In this document: positions 24,066-36,686 of the stretch, piece after piece
Numbering within the stretch: the stretch's first letter is position 1
Layout of the letters: each line of letters begins with the position of its first letter
Assembly (NCBI RefSeq): GCF_010093535.1
Contig: NW_022985176.1
Span: forward strand, 621,769 to 685,768
Reading direction: 5' to 3'
DNA: 64,000 nt
Source: Lindgomyces ingoldianus
Taxonomy: Eukaryota > Ascomycota > Dothideomycetes > Pleosporales > Lindgomycetaceae
Translations under genes and position numbers: made by a program
Notes under the pieces: model-generated
What the model saw: the letters and a program-made list of their open reading frames with translations, nothing else
Database searches by the model: none
Told to the model about the DNA's origin: nothing

Positions 24066-24779
24066 GTAATTTCGCCGATTCTGCGGCCCCGAATTGAAGG
24101 ACCTGGGGATTACTGACTTCAGCCCCTGAAACGCAAACCGGAGGACCGCGTCATGTTTGCGAAATGAAGACCGGCACAGCGAGCACACCTGCGTCACAAG
24201 AGGCGTGCGAATTCGCCTCGCTATAAGCGGCTAGAAGCAAGGGTTTGTTCCTGTTCATTCGAAATGAGGATGCCACGACGGAGCCCCTGTATGGCTGTGG
24301 CTGTGGCTGTGTGCAGCTTGGACCATTTCGGGCGAATGGCGCCTTTAAGCGGCTAGTTGTTGCAATATGTAAAAATCGAGATCTTAGATAGTACTACTCA
24401 CAATAATGAGGACAAAGCATGTGTAGAATATTCTTGAATATGAAAGAGAGCTTGTTCCGAAAATCCGGAGCAGAAGCTTGGCCTGTGACGTGAGTCGTTT
24501 GTGAAGAGTTACTGCCCCGCCGCACACCGAAGAATCTCCCGTTCACTTCCAAGCCTGTTTGCATCACACTTCTTTTCTCAGCCCTTGGGAATCTAACGAC
24601 CACGCGTCTCCGGGCTGTGCCAAACAGAATAGTCGTCCCCCTAAACAAACAGCCCGGCGAATAATCGCAAGAGCTCCAAGAACAAGGTAATAAATGAGTT
24701 GAGATGTCGCCCACCTTGCGCATCAGGCAAAACCTCAACTTCACGTAGCAACCATCAACAGCAGCAGCGATAGATAGCG
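24066..24779. other. Intergenic between lipase and arrestin
   Basis: About 710 bp without a coding signature. It holds the promoter of the arrestin gene and a small TGGCTG repeat. Confidence 0.5.
24292..24309. repeat. TGGCTG hexamer, three exact copies
   Basis: Three contiguous exact copies of TGGCTG in non-coding DNA. Confidence 0.8.
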
Positions 24780-26461
24780 ATGCTCGTTTCAATAAGTCTA
24801 GAACACCCGCACTCCGCCTATACCAACCTGGATGTTGTGCAGGGGAAGATCTATCTGAGAGTCCCGAATCCGAGCAATGTCTCGAACATCGTGGTCAAGT
24901 TAGAGGGCGAGAGCAGGACGAGGTTACTGGCGGCTGTGAGACCGGATAGGCCCGACCGACAGAAGCCAGTGCTTGAGGTCCATAAGGTATGGCGCGTCCA
25001 GTGCAACCGCAATCTATGGAGGTTCTGATAGGCATTGTAGATCTTGTACAAAACTCAGGTCGTGTGGCCTGCGAACCAGCTTCCAGAAGAAGCAGTCGCG
25101 AACCCGAAGGCGACATATACGCTGAACGCCGGCCAATTCGAATATCCCTTCCAGTTCAAGGTCAGCTCCAACGAACAGTCGAAGGGGTGATGTTTCCTGA
25201 CTTCATCTAGATTCCATTGAACAACGCTTGCCAGCCCGTGAACAGCCTCGCTACTAATGTCAACTTCAGCAACATGGCACTCGAGGTTGCCCGGACCCCA
25301 ACCCATCACGTTAAGCAGACCCTTCCTCCTTCTCTCAGCGGTTTCCCCGGCGAGGCGGAAATAAGATACTATGTGAAGGTCACAGTGAATCGACCGTCGT
25401 TGTTTAAAGAGAATCCAAGAGCGGTAAGTTCAACCCAGGGCTCTAAGTGGTGCACATAAGCTAATCGGAGCTAGTTGGCCAACCTTACATTTCTTCCCAT
25501 TGAGCCTCCAAGACCGACACAGACTGATGGGGAGGCATACGCTAGGAGGCAGCACCAGTTCTTGGAGAACCCGCCTAGCGTTGCAGCGGGCAAAAAGAAG
25601 GGCTTCTTTGATAGAAAGGATTCCTCCTCCTCCAGCAGCATACCTTCAACTCCCTCTTCAAGCGGCCCGCCTCCGCGATTCATAGTTGATGCGCGTCTGC
25701 CGAATCCCGCAATCCTCACATGTAACAAGGATCTCCCGCTGAGGGTCCTCCTCAAGAATATGAGCCCGCGGATTAAGAATGTATACCTACAAATGTTGCA
25801 GATCGAATTAATCGGGTACACCAAAGTCACCGCACACGGAGTTGAACGCACTGAGTCAAACAGCTGGATAGTGGCCAGCTTCAGCAATATGAACATCCCG
25901 CTGGGCAATCCCATGGATCCGGTGGGAACCGAGGTGCCAATCAACCCAGAATACTGGTCTGGCAAGCCCCTTCCAAATACGATTTGTCCAACCTTCCAGA
26001 CCTGTAACCTCCAGCGATACTACGAGCTTGAGGTGCGCGTCGGTCTTGGGTACGGATCCTACAAACACGGAGAAGATCAACTAGTCGTCTTGCCCCTCAG
26101 ACTGCCAGTCAAAGTATACTCTGGAATCGCCCCGCCGCCCGCTCTCCTTGAGGCCACCTTAACCGGAGAGGCTGGCAAGCTTAAGCCGTCAGCTAGCGCA
26201 ACGCTTAGTCCCCCTCAACAAGATCAACCACCACACACGCCCATCGATCCACCAGGATTCTCTGGCGCCAACGCGTTCCCGCCTGCGCAAGGCGTGCCTA
26301 TGGCCGGTGGATCAGCGCAGCCCGTCTATGATGATGCACCACCGAGCTATGAAGATGCAATAGGCCAGGACCTTCCGCCGATCAATGGGTATCGGGGTAA
26401 CTACCAGCCACCGCCTGTACCAGAAGGGGCGCCCAGGTTTTCGGATGAGAAGAGGAGATGA
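24780..26461 (+). CDS. Arrestin-related trafficking adaptor (ART-like) with PPxY motif
   Basis: Exons 24780-24986, 25041-25160, 25211-25423 and 25475-26461, all joined in phase 0, give 508 aa. The N-terminal arrestin fold begins at once (MLVSISLEHPHSAYTNLDVV ... GKIYLRV, then IVVKLEGESRTR). The C-terminal arrestin-like half spans about residues 240-400. The tail is Pro-rich with a DDAPPSYEDA motif at about 467-476; PPSY (469-472) is a binding site for WW domains of Rsp5/Nedd4-type ubiquitin ligases. Proteins of this build recruit the ligase to plasma-membrane transporters for endocytosis; the cargo here is unknown. Overall order resembles yeast Art10-type proteins more than pH-sensing PalF, but this assignment is tentative. 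Confidence 0.85.
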
Positions 26462-27883
26462 GGGTCTCATAAACGTGTAATCAAGAATGTAGCTCTGTCA
26501 TCTAAAGGTGACTGGCGCTTGATTCGCAAAGGACACTCCTTGCAGCCAGGAGCATTGGGCATTGGGTAGAACTGGCTTCAACGAACCCAACAGGCGCTTC
26601 CAAAGGAGGGGAGCTGCATCAGTTTGACATACAGACTTTCATTTCTTCCAATCAGCCCTTACCCTTAATTACGTTTCGAAGACGACATGAGAAGCGCGTG
26701 GGATCCACAGGAAAATGGGAAAGTTGAAACACTTCAACTCCCACCGCTTCATGTTTTAAGAAAGCGGAGGTAGCCATCCAATCACGATAATATTTTTGAT
26801 CACACCTTGCCTATTCGTCGGGTTGCGCCGTAAGGCACGTCGAGGTCTGCGAGTGAAAATGCCTCAACTGCATATTCCAAGACTTTGCGATGTGAAGGGA
26901 GCTGGTATAGTTTTCCGGTCAGCAACGTCGCGGATCGGAAGCGTTGAGGTATGCAAGCGCGTTGCGGTTCGCGAGACGTAGGTAAGGCGCGTTCCTTTGG
27001 GTGCGCCGTGTCCTGAATTTTGTTGATTGGTTCATAACTTCCTTTCTCTGCAATATTTCCTCAAACTAGATTTACTTGCAGAGTTTTCAAGGCGATGCTT
27101 AAACTGGAGTACACGTTGTAGCCACGTTAGGAGTTCACGATAATGTTTTGGTGTTTTAACTCGATCAGCAGCTTGAAACGCGCCCAATCTGTGTCAACTT
27201 ATCGATGACCGGGGCTAGTTATCGATAACTACTGAGCTTGTTTCAAGCTCCATGGTCCTCTTTCCCAAACAAGACGCGAACGCCGCAGATATGGACATGT
27301 TTGTTTGTATCCCCTCGAATCGTGTTTCGTCAGTTGCACCTCCAGCCGCGTCTGTGGCCTCCAGCACGCGACGGGCATACTGGATTCGACGAGAGTCGTG
27401 TGGCTGGGAAGCGGGGATGGTCGGTGAGAGGAGCCAAGCACTGCAGTTTCCACCCTCCCGCATAGACTACTGCACGAGAGACTGGCCGTCTTCAGGCTTT
27501 ACATTCACCCGATAGGCTGCCCGCTGGGAAACGTTTCAAACCCTGAATCAGGCTCCAGCCGCCGCCCAGAAACAAACCACTCATCACGTCGAGAACTTAA
27601 AGACACGACCGCGCACCGCGATATGGTCGCGATTCTTGTTCAATTATCTGCCCAAATCCAGCCGTAGAAAAGACGCACAGCTGAGCGAGCCCCAGAGACT
27701 CTGAGTCTTTGACTCACACTTGCATCTCACGTGTAAACGATCCCCACACCCGCACGCTGGTGGTAAATAGGACCCAAAGGTAGGCCAGTCGCGATGCCAG
27801 ATGCTCCTGAGGTTTCCGTCTTTTTATTCTTGCGATCGAGATTGAAAGTTCTTCTACTACGAATTATATGACCACCATTACGT
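26462..27883. other. Intergenic, no gene supported
   Basis: About 1.4 kb with short frames only. It is the upstream region of the F-box gene and the 3' flank of the arrestin. Confidence 0.5.
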
Positions 27884-29546
27884 ATGTATGCGCAACGTCC
27901 ATCGCCGCCGTCGCTCAAGCGATCGGTATCTGGCGAGAGCCAGAGCAGTTATGCGAGCCAGACCACGACTGTCAGCCGCTCGAGCTCTAAGCTGCTGTTT
28001 GGGGAGATTCCGCTGACACCTGCGACTACTGTGGATGGGAGATGTGAGATGCGCAATCCCCGACGAACGACCGCAATACTGATACCATACAGCGACAAGA
28101 TCCAATAGCTCAATATGCAACCTGGTTCTGTCGACGAGCTCCGCTTTCTTGCGCTTCTGGCTGAACGATACCTGTCGCGAGAATCTACTTGCGCACGTTG
28201 AGCAGGAGGACCTGCCTAACTTTCGTCTGGTCTGCCACGACTTCTCCACCCGTGCTGCACCGTATCTCTTTGAGTACCTTACGGTTACATTCAAGCCTTC
28301 GACTTTTACCAAGCCGGCGCGCATCGAAGCTCTCTCCAGGGTAGGCCGTCACGTGAAGACTTGTACCTTCCACATGCCCCATGGGCCTGAGACATTCCTC
28401 TCACCCATCATTGATCCCGAGACTGGGGAGGAGAAGCCGTTCTTGTACGAACCCCAGGTCCAAGTCCCGCCAGCTGTGAGGGGAGAGGGCAAGCAACCTA
28501 AATATGGTACGTGGGAGATGACAGACCTTCTCATCAAACAGTATCCACCTCTTTTCCATGCAGCAACAAACGTCCCAGCTTTCATTACGGCCTTCTCAGA
28601 ACTTGTCAACCTCCAACACCTCAAAATATCCTGTCCTGGCTTCAATACTGCGCCCCGGCACCGGCGTAGCGCTGTAGACTATGCGCTCATTTCCCTTCGT
28701 ATCGCGGTCGAGCGTGCGCCCTTGTTCAGCCTTCACACCCTCTCACTTCTTCCAATCCACCCAGGTGGACTTCTCTACTTACATCCCATGCTTGGTTTTG
28801 GCAGCACACCCACTTCCGCCAAGCGCTGGACCCAAATCCGTCGTCTGGCCATCTGTATGGAAAGCATTCCGCTCTCCTGCTCTTCCACCCGCGCACGCAT
28901 GCAGTCTCTAGAACACTTGCGCATCCTCCACGCCTACCTCCGGACCCTTTCGAAAAGCCTCACGCGCCTCTTCTTCAGATGGAAAGGCGAACGCGGCCCC
29001 TCGCCCCTTTCCTTGGACCGCGAACCCTGTATGTTGCCCATTGAAGAAGAGTGCATGCATCCAAGTATGCGCGGCCACGTCCGTGGTCCCCGACCCCTCA
29101 GGTTTTCCCGCCTTCGGCATATGGAGCTTGAGAACGCTGTCATGGATTCCACGCAAATCGCGGATTTCATCCACAAGCATCGTCGCACGCTCGTTGAATT
29201 CAACTTCGAGGACGTGAAGCTCAGACAAGGGAACTGGGATGATGCGCTCGAGCCTCTAACCCATATCGCCGGCAGCGATAAGTGGAAGGAGAAACAGGAA
29301 GAGGTTATGGATGTCCCGATTATTCTTTCCCCTGTGGACATCGAGCCTAGAGTTATGGGTCCGTTGCTTGCCGAAGAGCATGAGCAGGAAGAGGAGGCCA
29401 AGGGACGCAGCGGGCTGACGCTTTCGAGGTGGTTGTCGAAACCGAAGTTGCCGCAGGTGAAGAGGAATGCGAAGGAAGGGTTTTGGAGTGGTGGTGAGCA
29501 TATGAAGAGGTTCTTGAGGGGATCGATCTTTCCTTTCCATAAGTAA
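27884..29546 (+). CDS. F-box domain protein
   Basis: Exons 27884-28043 and 28093-29546 (49 nt intron with a TACTGAT branch site, phase 1) encode 537 aa. Residues 1-55 are Ser/Thr-rich and disordered. The F-box lies at about 74-118 (RFWLNDTCRENLLAHV, then DLPNFRLVCHDF and APYLFEYL). The long C-terminal part contains scattered leucine-rich stretches but no clear repeat. A poly-acidic EEHEQEEEA step lies near residue 490 and a basic tail follows. F-box proteins are known as substrate receptors of SCF ubiquitin ligases through Skp1. The alternative acceptor at 28128 would break the frame, so 28092 was chosen. The substrate is unknown. Confidence 0.82.
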
Positions 29547-30549
29547 AGTGTGGGGCTGGAGCAAAAGATCAACCCTCTGCTCCGGCTTCACATAAAGAGA
29601 GGGGGTGTTTTTGGTGCTTTGCATGGCTGGTGTCGGGTGTTGTTCGGAGTACTACTGTATCTTGTCTGTCAACTGGAAACCTGGTTCTAAGGTTTGAATG
29701 GGATGGAAACGACGGGAACGCATCGCGAAGCGGGCATTGGAGTTGGAGTTCTCCAGGAGCGTTGGGTCGTCGGCAGGCATGTACTAATCTCTGTCGGCGC
29801 TTTTGTCAATTCCCTGACTCGGGTTCGGTCAGGTGGAGTAAGCATATCGGTGGCCATGGTTCGAGATTGGAGTATTGGACATGTGGGATGGGTGGATGGC
29901 GCAAGTGCCGGCTTCCTCTGGCAATGTTATCAGAGTCGAGGCCATGGTACTAGTATCTGGGTTGGGTCTCGGTTTTCCTTTTCTCTGTCGTCTGATTTGC
30001 CCGCCTTATGTTTATGCTTCACGGCCGAAACGACGATGATTGCCATGTTGGATACAGCGAAGATTTTTGTATATACGCTCCTTTAACGATGATCCTTTAC
30101 GATCTTTATGTTAACTCTAAATGTAATTTCCTGCTTCCATTAACTCAGCCATATCACTTCAACATGCAAACTCTCTCAAAGCCCACCGCGTCCCCAACTG
30201 ACCATCCATGCGATTGGCCGTCTTCCTCTAAGTAGCACCAGTCACGAAGTTTGTATGCGGTTAGCTCGGTGAATATGAGGGAGCACGTGCACCAGACATC
30301 ACTGCCGAGGCTTCTATTAGCTGGCTTGGCAATGCCTCGCATTCACATGAAATCCGGGGAACGCAAAAGGTCCGACAGACATCATCAATCACAAGCAAGC
30401 TTCAAATATCCCCCGTGGCCCAGTTCTCCGTTTCTCCTTCTTCTCAGATATTCATCGCCTCTTCAAACTGTTAGATTCCCCTTCAATCAACCCAACACAA
30501 ACATTCAAGTTCGAGAAGTTCAATCAGCACATTTAAGGACATAGCCACA
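29547..30549. other. Intergenic between F-box and SCP2 genes
   Basis: About 1 kb without a supportable gene. A CT-rich leader at about 30410-30540 precedes the SCP2 start codon. Confidence 0.5.
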
Positions 30550-31226
30550 ATGTCTCTCAAATCAGGTCAGTTACTTTCGCACATACCATCGGTGGCCCTC
30601 CGCACATTCGGCCCTTCAAGACCCGTCGGTGCAGAAGTCCCTTTGGCCGTCTCTGTCGGACGTCGATTACGACAGTCCTCGGACATGCACCATGTCTGAG
30701 TCGACCCGACCTGTCAGCATATGACGACGCAACAACTACGGACCGCAGCAGCTCCATTCTCCCAAGCCTCCTATTCTATCATCCCCATGGCTTAGCCTCC
30801 AAAGCTGTCTTAGGATTTACGAATTGCTTCCGCCATGCTAACCCACCTTTCCCAGCCAACTTCCCCTCCTCAGCCGCCTTCGACGCCATCGCCGCCTCGC
30901 TCTCCACCTCCGAGTCAGACCGTAGAGACGCGATAAAAAAAGGCGGCGCAATTTTTGCGTTTCAACTCAAAAACGGCGAAAAGGTCGAGTCGTGGTACAT
31001 TGACCTCAAAGAAACCGGGACCGTGGGCAAGGGCACTGCGCCCGAGGGAAAGAAGGCGAATGTTACGTTGGTGTTGAGTGAGAAGGATTTCCAGCAGCTA
31101 ATTGCAGGCAAGGCGAATGCGCAGAAGCTGTTTATGAGTGGGAAGTTGAAGGTGAAAGGCGACGTTATGAAGGCGACGAGGGCAGAGCCGATTTTAAAAA
31201 AGGCGCAGACAGGGGCGAAGCTGTAG
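30550..31226 (+). CDS. SCP2 sterol/lipid-carrier domain protein, peroxisomal
   Basis: Exon 1 (30550-30565) encodes only MSLKS plus one base. Exon 2 (30856-31226) supplies the rest, giving 128 aa. The acceptor at 30855 restores MSLKS-ANFPSSAAFDAIAASL, the usual start of fungal SCP2 proteins. The SCP2 fold is seen in KKGGAIFAFQLKNG, VESWYIDLKETGTV, VTLVLSEKDFQQLIAGK and KLFMSGKLKVKGDVMKA. The C-terminal tripeptide AKL is a good type-1 peroxisomal targeting signal. The family binds fatty acids, acyl-CoA or sterols. The 290 nt intron is far longer than most others in the window; it may hold regulatory sequence or an alternative exon. Confidence 0.9.
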
Positions 31227-31846
31227 TTTGGGGGGAGGGAGTGTATGATACGTATGGATGGTAGTGCTGTCGGAGGTGGATGGACCGCTGGTTCTAGGTG
31301 AGGGGGTCTTACAATTTAAATACCTGAATGTGGCCTGTTTTTACATATCTGTGCACATATGTGATAACCTTCCTACTTGGTAATTACACAAATATAGTCG
31401 TCTTCGGCTCTCAACTCCTGCGTTGTGTGCCTTGACGTCATAGATAATATTTCTTTACTAGACCATTGCCATGGTTGTCTTATTGCCTTTCTAGACAAAA
31501 AACTAACTGATTTAGACAATACAATTCCTTCAATGATGCTCCTCAACTATCGGCAATAATGTATATGTGTTGTATAGGAGGCAGCTAGCAACCAGCTCAT
31601 ACCTCTTAACGAAAATTTCGGACCGCCGAGTAACAGGTAAACACGCACGCCGATATGACTATACAAAATGATATTTAATATAGTAAGTTTACTTGGTTAA
31701 TACCTTTTCTTCAATACGTGGCTAGTCTCTACATGCCCCTACACGCGGAAAAGAAGCTAGCTTTTCCCTTGAATTCAGTTCCAACTCTTTGCCGCGTTCG
31801 TAAGTAAAAGTCTTGGTTTTTGCCATTAGGGGTGAGTGGGTGACGT
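31227..31846. other. Intergenic, AT-rich
   Basis: About 620 bp of AT-rich DNA between the convergent SCP2 gene and the NLR pseudogene. Nothing recognised. Confidence 0.5.
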
Positions 31847-34780
31847 TCAGAACCAGAAGGCATGATTCAAAGTGCCATATCTATGAAATGTAGGGATTTT
31901 CACGGCTCCCTGTCGCGGCAGAATGGTTCTTTGTATACCAGTCAGCGTGTCCGGATAGCTCTCCCCAAGCTCCTTCTTTCTCGCCTCCAATACCTGCATA
32001 GATAGCTGCTCAGCCTCTTTCCATCGCCCCTAATTCCAGTACGTCGACGCTAGGTTTCCCATGCTGGTCAGCGTGTCTAGATGGCTCTCCCCAAGCTCCT
32101 TCTTTCTCGTCTCCATCACCTGCATGAATAGCTGCTCACCCTCGCTCCACTGCCCATCGCTCAGCAGACACAACCCCACTTTCTCAAGTAGCCCAAGTCT
32201 ATCTCCACTGCTTCTTGGAAGCACTCCTGACTGAAAGAGATATTGCGCGTGGGGTAAGTACGTCCTCCAAGTCTTTCTATTACTGTGATCGTTGGTCGGG
32301 GAAACCTCTTCTAGTTGTCCTACTACCCGTGCCGATACCGCCGCAAGCTGGCCACTTCCTCGTAGCTTGTTTCGGGTAGCAAGGTGGACCAGCTGATGCA
32401 GGTCGAGCTCCCCATCCGCCCGCCTTGTCACGAAACCATACCCGGTAAGAGTTCCGATGGAATCCACCATCTCCTTCCGAAACTTTGCCAGAGGAAGTAG
32501 CGACTGTGGTACATCCTTTGGGTCTACACACGATATAAATGACAAGTACTCGGCCGCGAGGGGTCGTGCCGCCGGATGTGCTCAAATGAGACCAGCCATG
32601 TAGTTGCAACCGGATTCTTGACCTCCTTATATCTCCCTTCGTCCTCAAAGTCGTCGCTGAGGAGATCCACAACACTCTACTCTTGCTCTGCTAAGAATGA
32701 CAGATAGTCTGATAACTAGGTTCCGTTCTTATTGATGTATGCGGCTGCCTGCAGGATGGCGAAGGGAAGGAACGTAAGTTGTTCCAGTAACTTGAGCGCG
32801 TCCTGGCGATAGTTGAGGAGATTCTGGTTGATCAAGGATTCACTGAGCAGCTGCATTGCCGCCTTGTCGTCCATCTCCGAAATCTCAATCACGTTTGACT
32901 GTGCGAATGTGACAGCGATCTTCCGATTCCGTGTGGTGAAAATGATACACCCTTGATGGCTCCTCGGTAAGCAGTCCATCAAGCTACAGGAGTTCTCACT
33001 TCTAGGTAGCCATAGGTCCATATCGTCAGCATTGTCGAATATCACCAGCCAACGGCCCGAGCCCCCCTTGCTCAAGTAATGCTGTACGAGCTGCTCTACA
33101 TCTGCCTGCGCGTTCTGTAAATGCTAAGCTGCCAAGCTGCCATGTGACGTCGAGATATGCTTGGTACAGGCGGTCGGGGTTCGTGGCCAACAGCCAGAAA
33201 ATCGAGCATTCTGAGTACCTTTCTCTCGTTCGGTAGGCTAGCTCGAGTGCAACCTGGGTCTTGCCGACGCCTCCTAGTCCGGCGATTGCAAGCTTCTGTG
33301 GTTGGTCTTTCGTAAAAAGAACGCTCTCGAGACGATTTAGATGCGAGACCCGACCAACGAACCGCGGGTTCCTCATGAATAGAACGTGCCATCACGCCTC
33401 GTGAGGGGCTGGACAACAATCAGCAAGAACAACTCAAAGGGACATGTACTGTACTGTTACGAAGCCCTCTGATAGATATGCTATACTCCTGTATAGAATA
33501 AGCCCTAAGCTAAGACCGTAATCCATTACCGTACATTTACTATATCTGCGAAATTTATGCCTGCTTTCCCTAAACCATGTCAGCCTGTGAATAGCGATTA
33601 GTTTGTTTGGCGAAGTATTCGATGTACCCACTTTGCTTCTGTTTCAGGTTCTGAGTACAGTCACGCACACGGAACTTCTGAGTCTAATGCCTGAGGTATT
33701 CGTCCGTTGCTGCTTCTATTCTGCCTTGCTCCTTGTACTCAGCCAACCCTACTTCTTGAAGTCCCTGCTCAACATTAAAACGGAAATAACATTTTTTGTC
33801 AAAATGTTTTGCCCATCGAGCTACGAACTTCCTTTCTACATCCGTCTCAGTCGCGATCCGAACTAGCGTTTTCGAGAGGAACTTGAGCATGTTATCCTCA
33901 ATCACCTTTTTGCCAGGATTCCCTGTCCCAATCGAGACAAAGCATTTAACTAAAGGCTTTAGATCCCCCGTCTCAGGGCATCAGATGCTTGCAGCCTCTC
34001 CTTCAACCTCATCAACAGGATTGTTTGCACTAAGCGCACCATCCACGAACTACCGTGCTTCGATAGAAACAGGGTCAAAGAAGCCGGTCGCTGCGGACGT
34101 CGCAAGGGCTGCCTCGCAGGTCGTAGTAGGGATATTGCGCTCGTCAGGTAGGGTGTAGCTCCTCAAGCGCGTGACGCCGGTGATTTCCTTCGCAACGGAG
34201 CAGACGAAGCTGGCGGTATGTCAGCAGGAGGCAGGCTGTCTACGCGGTAGGCATACGTTCGACACCCAGAGTTCTTCCCATCATTAAATGCGTCTGTCAC
34301 TGGGGCCCCTTTGCTGCCTGCTACCTCTTAAATCGCCATTTTTAGTTTCTTTGAGTCGAACTGGCCTTCATTTGGCCCCTCCAACCCAGAGGAACCCAGT
34401 GTGGTTTTTCCTCGAACACGACTTTCATCAGCTTGTTGTATGCTGAAATGCACTCATCTATGTCCATCTGAAGCTGGCCAAGCATAATAGCGATAAGCCT
34501 GCTGCTATTAGATGGTGTGAGTGTGGCATTGGTTTGATACGTACCATCCTGTGCCAGTGCCTCCGATAAGGTCAAAGACTTCGTATGGTTTCATACGAGC
34601 GAGGCTGCTAGCTCTACGTGTCTGATTTAGTCGGTCCATAAGGCCCTTTAGAATGTACAGCGTTGAGAGACCGCGAACTCCGCCGCCATCAATAGACAAT
34701 AAGCAGAGACCAGTTGTGAAGACTGGGTCTGACTCTCCGCCCTGCTCGGTAGCCAGAGTGTATGTTAGCGCTCGCTCCAT
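31847..34780 (-). pseudogene. Decayed NLR-type gene: patatin (PNPLA)-NB-ARC-TPR
   Basis: Read from 34780 down, the order is patatin-like phospholipase, NB-ARC ATPase, winged-helix-like region and TPRs. The patatin part shows GGGVRGLSTLYILKGLMDRL, a GTGTG elbow where GTSTG is expected (Ser to Gly), FVDGAL and SIGTGNPGKKV. Two introns still splice correctly, near 34555-34503 and 34248-34200. The NB-ARC part has FVGRVSHLNRLE, P-loop GLGGVGKT and LVIFDNADDMDLW. The TPR part has LGESHLDTLTSMGNLASTYWN. In-frame stops lie at 34328-34330, 34050-34052, 33981-33983, 33684-33686, 32716-32718, 32678-32680 and 32030-32032; most replace an expected Gln. Frame shifts occur near 34355, 33115 and 32567. In fungi such proteins are NOD-like receptors of non-self recognition; this copy cannot make a full protein. 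Confidence 0.85.
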
Positions 34781-36686
34781 CGTTGCGTGGGCTATCCCGA
34801 TGGACTATGGGCTCGGAGGATGAAGAGAGATGGAGCTCTGGAGAAAAGGCTAGGCGGCATGTTGCAGCTCTTCTCAGCTAACATCCAGCGTCGAGGAAGT
34901 GCACAGGGCAGCGCACGGGACGCATCATTGGCCATGTTTATTTCAGCTATATCATTCTGGAAACAATTAGAGAAGAGATCTCTTTTTACCTGCAAATTTA
35001 ACATTTGCGCTGCGTATGGGAGTGTTTTTGAGCCGTCGTAGACAAGCACGGCTACAGCTGCAGTGGGGTACGCTCGCACCAGACCGGCGCTTCGCTTCAT
35101 GCAAGGGTAGGATCTTGTGAATCGGCCAGTAAAAGCGGAGTCCGGATTGATAAAGCTCGTTAAAGACGAATATTGATCTGCCACGGGTTTTCTTGCACCT
35201 ACTTGCACTAGCCTCTTGTTCGTGCAACGAACCCAAAAAAGCGCCACACCCTGGCACTACAGCAGTGCGGCAACCCAAACTCTTGAGACTCAACTGGTCA
35301 ACGCACGCCTGAGGATTCGTAGCCTCTCAATGCGCAATATCCTGCTAGGAGGCGACTTAATGTCCAACGCTACCAAGCCGGCCTTCGCTGATATCTTTTA
35401 TGTAAGACAATAATTAAGCTAAGGGATCATTACATTCAAAGTATTTGCCTTGTTTCTATTTATCCCTATTAAGATCCTAAAAGGTAACAGTTAAGTATCA
35501 ACTATATAGCTCTGCAAAGGACGGGGCAGGACTAGAGATGATGATTAGTCCGAGTGCACCTGTCATGGTATGTTTTTTGCTACGCAGTGCCTCCTTCTAC
35601 TCCCTCTACTCCCTCTAGATTAGCATGTCAAAACACATACTGGACTGTCAATATTGCTTGCTAGAATTCGCTTGCCCTAAGAGGAAAGGACGGTAAAAAC
35701 TTAATACCTATTTCTAACCACCTAATCCTAGCATAAGGAACAATTCTCTAATTTCTCGAGAGCCTACTTACATCTCATTGTAGTATGTGCGCCCGTTTGT
35801 GTCTATGATTGCCTTCTATCGTTTACAGGATCTCAGCCTGCTGGGTCTTCAAGCTACACACGTGAAGACGCGCTAAATTCGCTTCCTAGGTTCGGCCATT
35901 ATGTTTCATTATGTTTCAGTTTACACTCAAATGTTTGATTGACAGTTATCATTATCAGCCGCTGATTATTGGTAGTACAGTATTTGAAGACACTAAAAGA
36001 AAAGTGTGCTTAATAAGTAGTTGAATAGTTTTGCAACCTGATGGACGCTTTACTCCGGTCCGGCGTGTCCTGGCGCGTCATTTTACTGCATCTGGCCGCG
36101 TGCATCCTTAGCTTGAAGCCCCAACATCCTTAAGTAACAATCATCTTCTCGTCTGTCATTCCACGGCAGCCATCATCACCCTTCCCATTTGTCGATAGGA
36201 ATATGAAGAACGATCTTCATCAGGCAGTCGTCGGTTGGGAGGATAGAGAGAAGTTGGATGGGATTACGCATGGTGAGAATAGATTTTTGAGTTACGCGTG
36301 GGTTAATTGGGTTTGGGGTGCGAGAGGGAATAGAATGCGGAAGTATGTGTTTCTGCTTAGTGGGGGTTTTTTTTGGGGGGGGGGGGTGAATTGCAATAGA
36401 ATAGTATAACATACTTATAGGTTTGCTGTCTCGATCGTATTCACCGTAAGTGCGTATTGAAGTACAAAATTGTCAGCCTTAGGGAGCTTGATATGAGCAG
36501 TGTCGACATTTGATTCTGCTATTTGTCTACTCATGGATTTCAACGGGAAGCACTATTTCTGGCATGAATAAGACATGTTTGAATACTGCCGTATAAATCG
36601 CAATGCGTCCAATGAATATTTCCCAAAACCCAATACAGAAGTATATATACTTGCAGCTATTTGTTTCCAAACATGACATGACAATC
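34781..36686. other. Intergenic, decayed or non-coding
   Basis: About 1.9 kb with no supportable gene. Minus-strand frames at 34792-35293 show no family signature and contain no clear start. A T8-G12 homopolymer tract lies at 36367-36386. Confidence 0.45.
36367..36386. repeat. Homopolymer tract T8 G12
   Basis: A run of eight T followed directly by twelve G, preceded by five G. It lies in non-coding DNA. Confidence 0.85.

Noticed and set aside
29855..29885. B-box-like string (ggttcgag) suggesting a tRNA gene
   Set aside because: No matching A box, acceptor stem or anticodon arm around it.
34792..35293. Minus-strand frames just upstream of the patatin-NLR pseudogene as an extra N-terminal domain
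   Set aside because: The patatin frame already has a sensible ATG at 34780, and these frames show no similarity to known fungal NLR N-termini.
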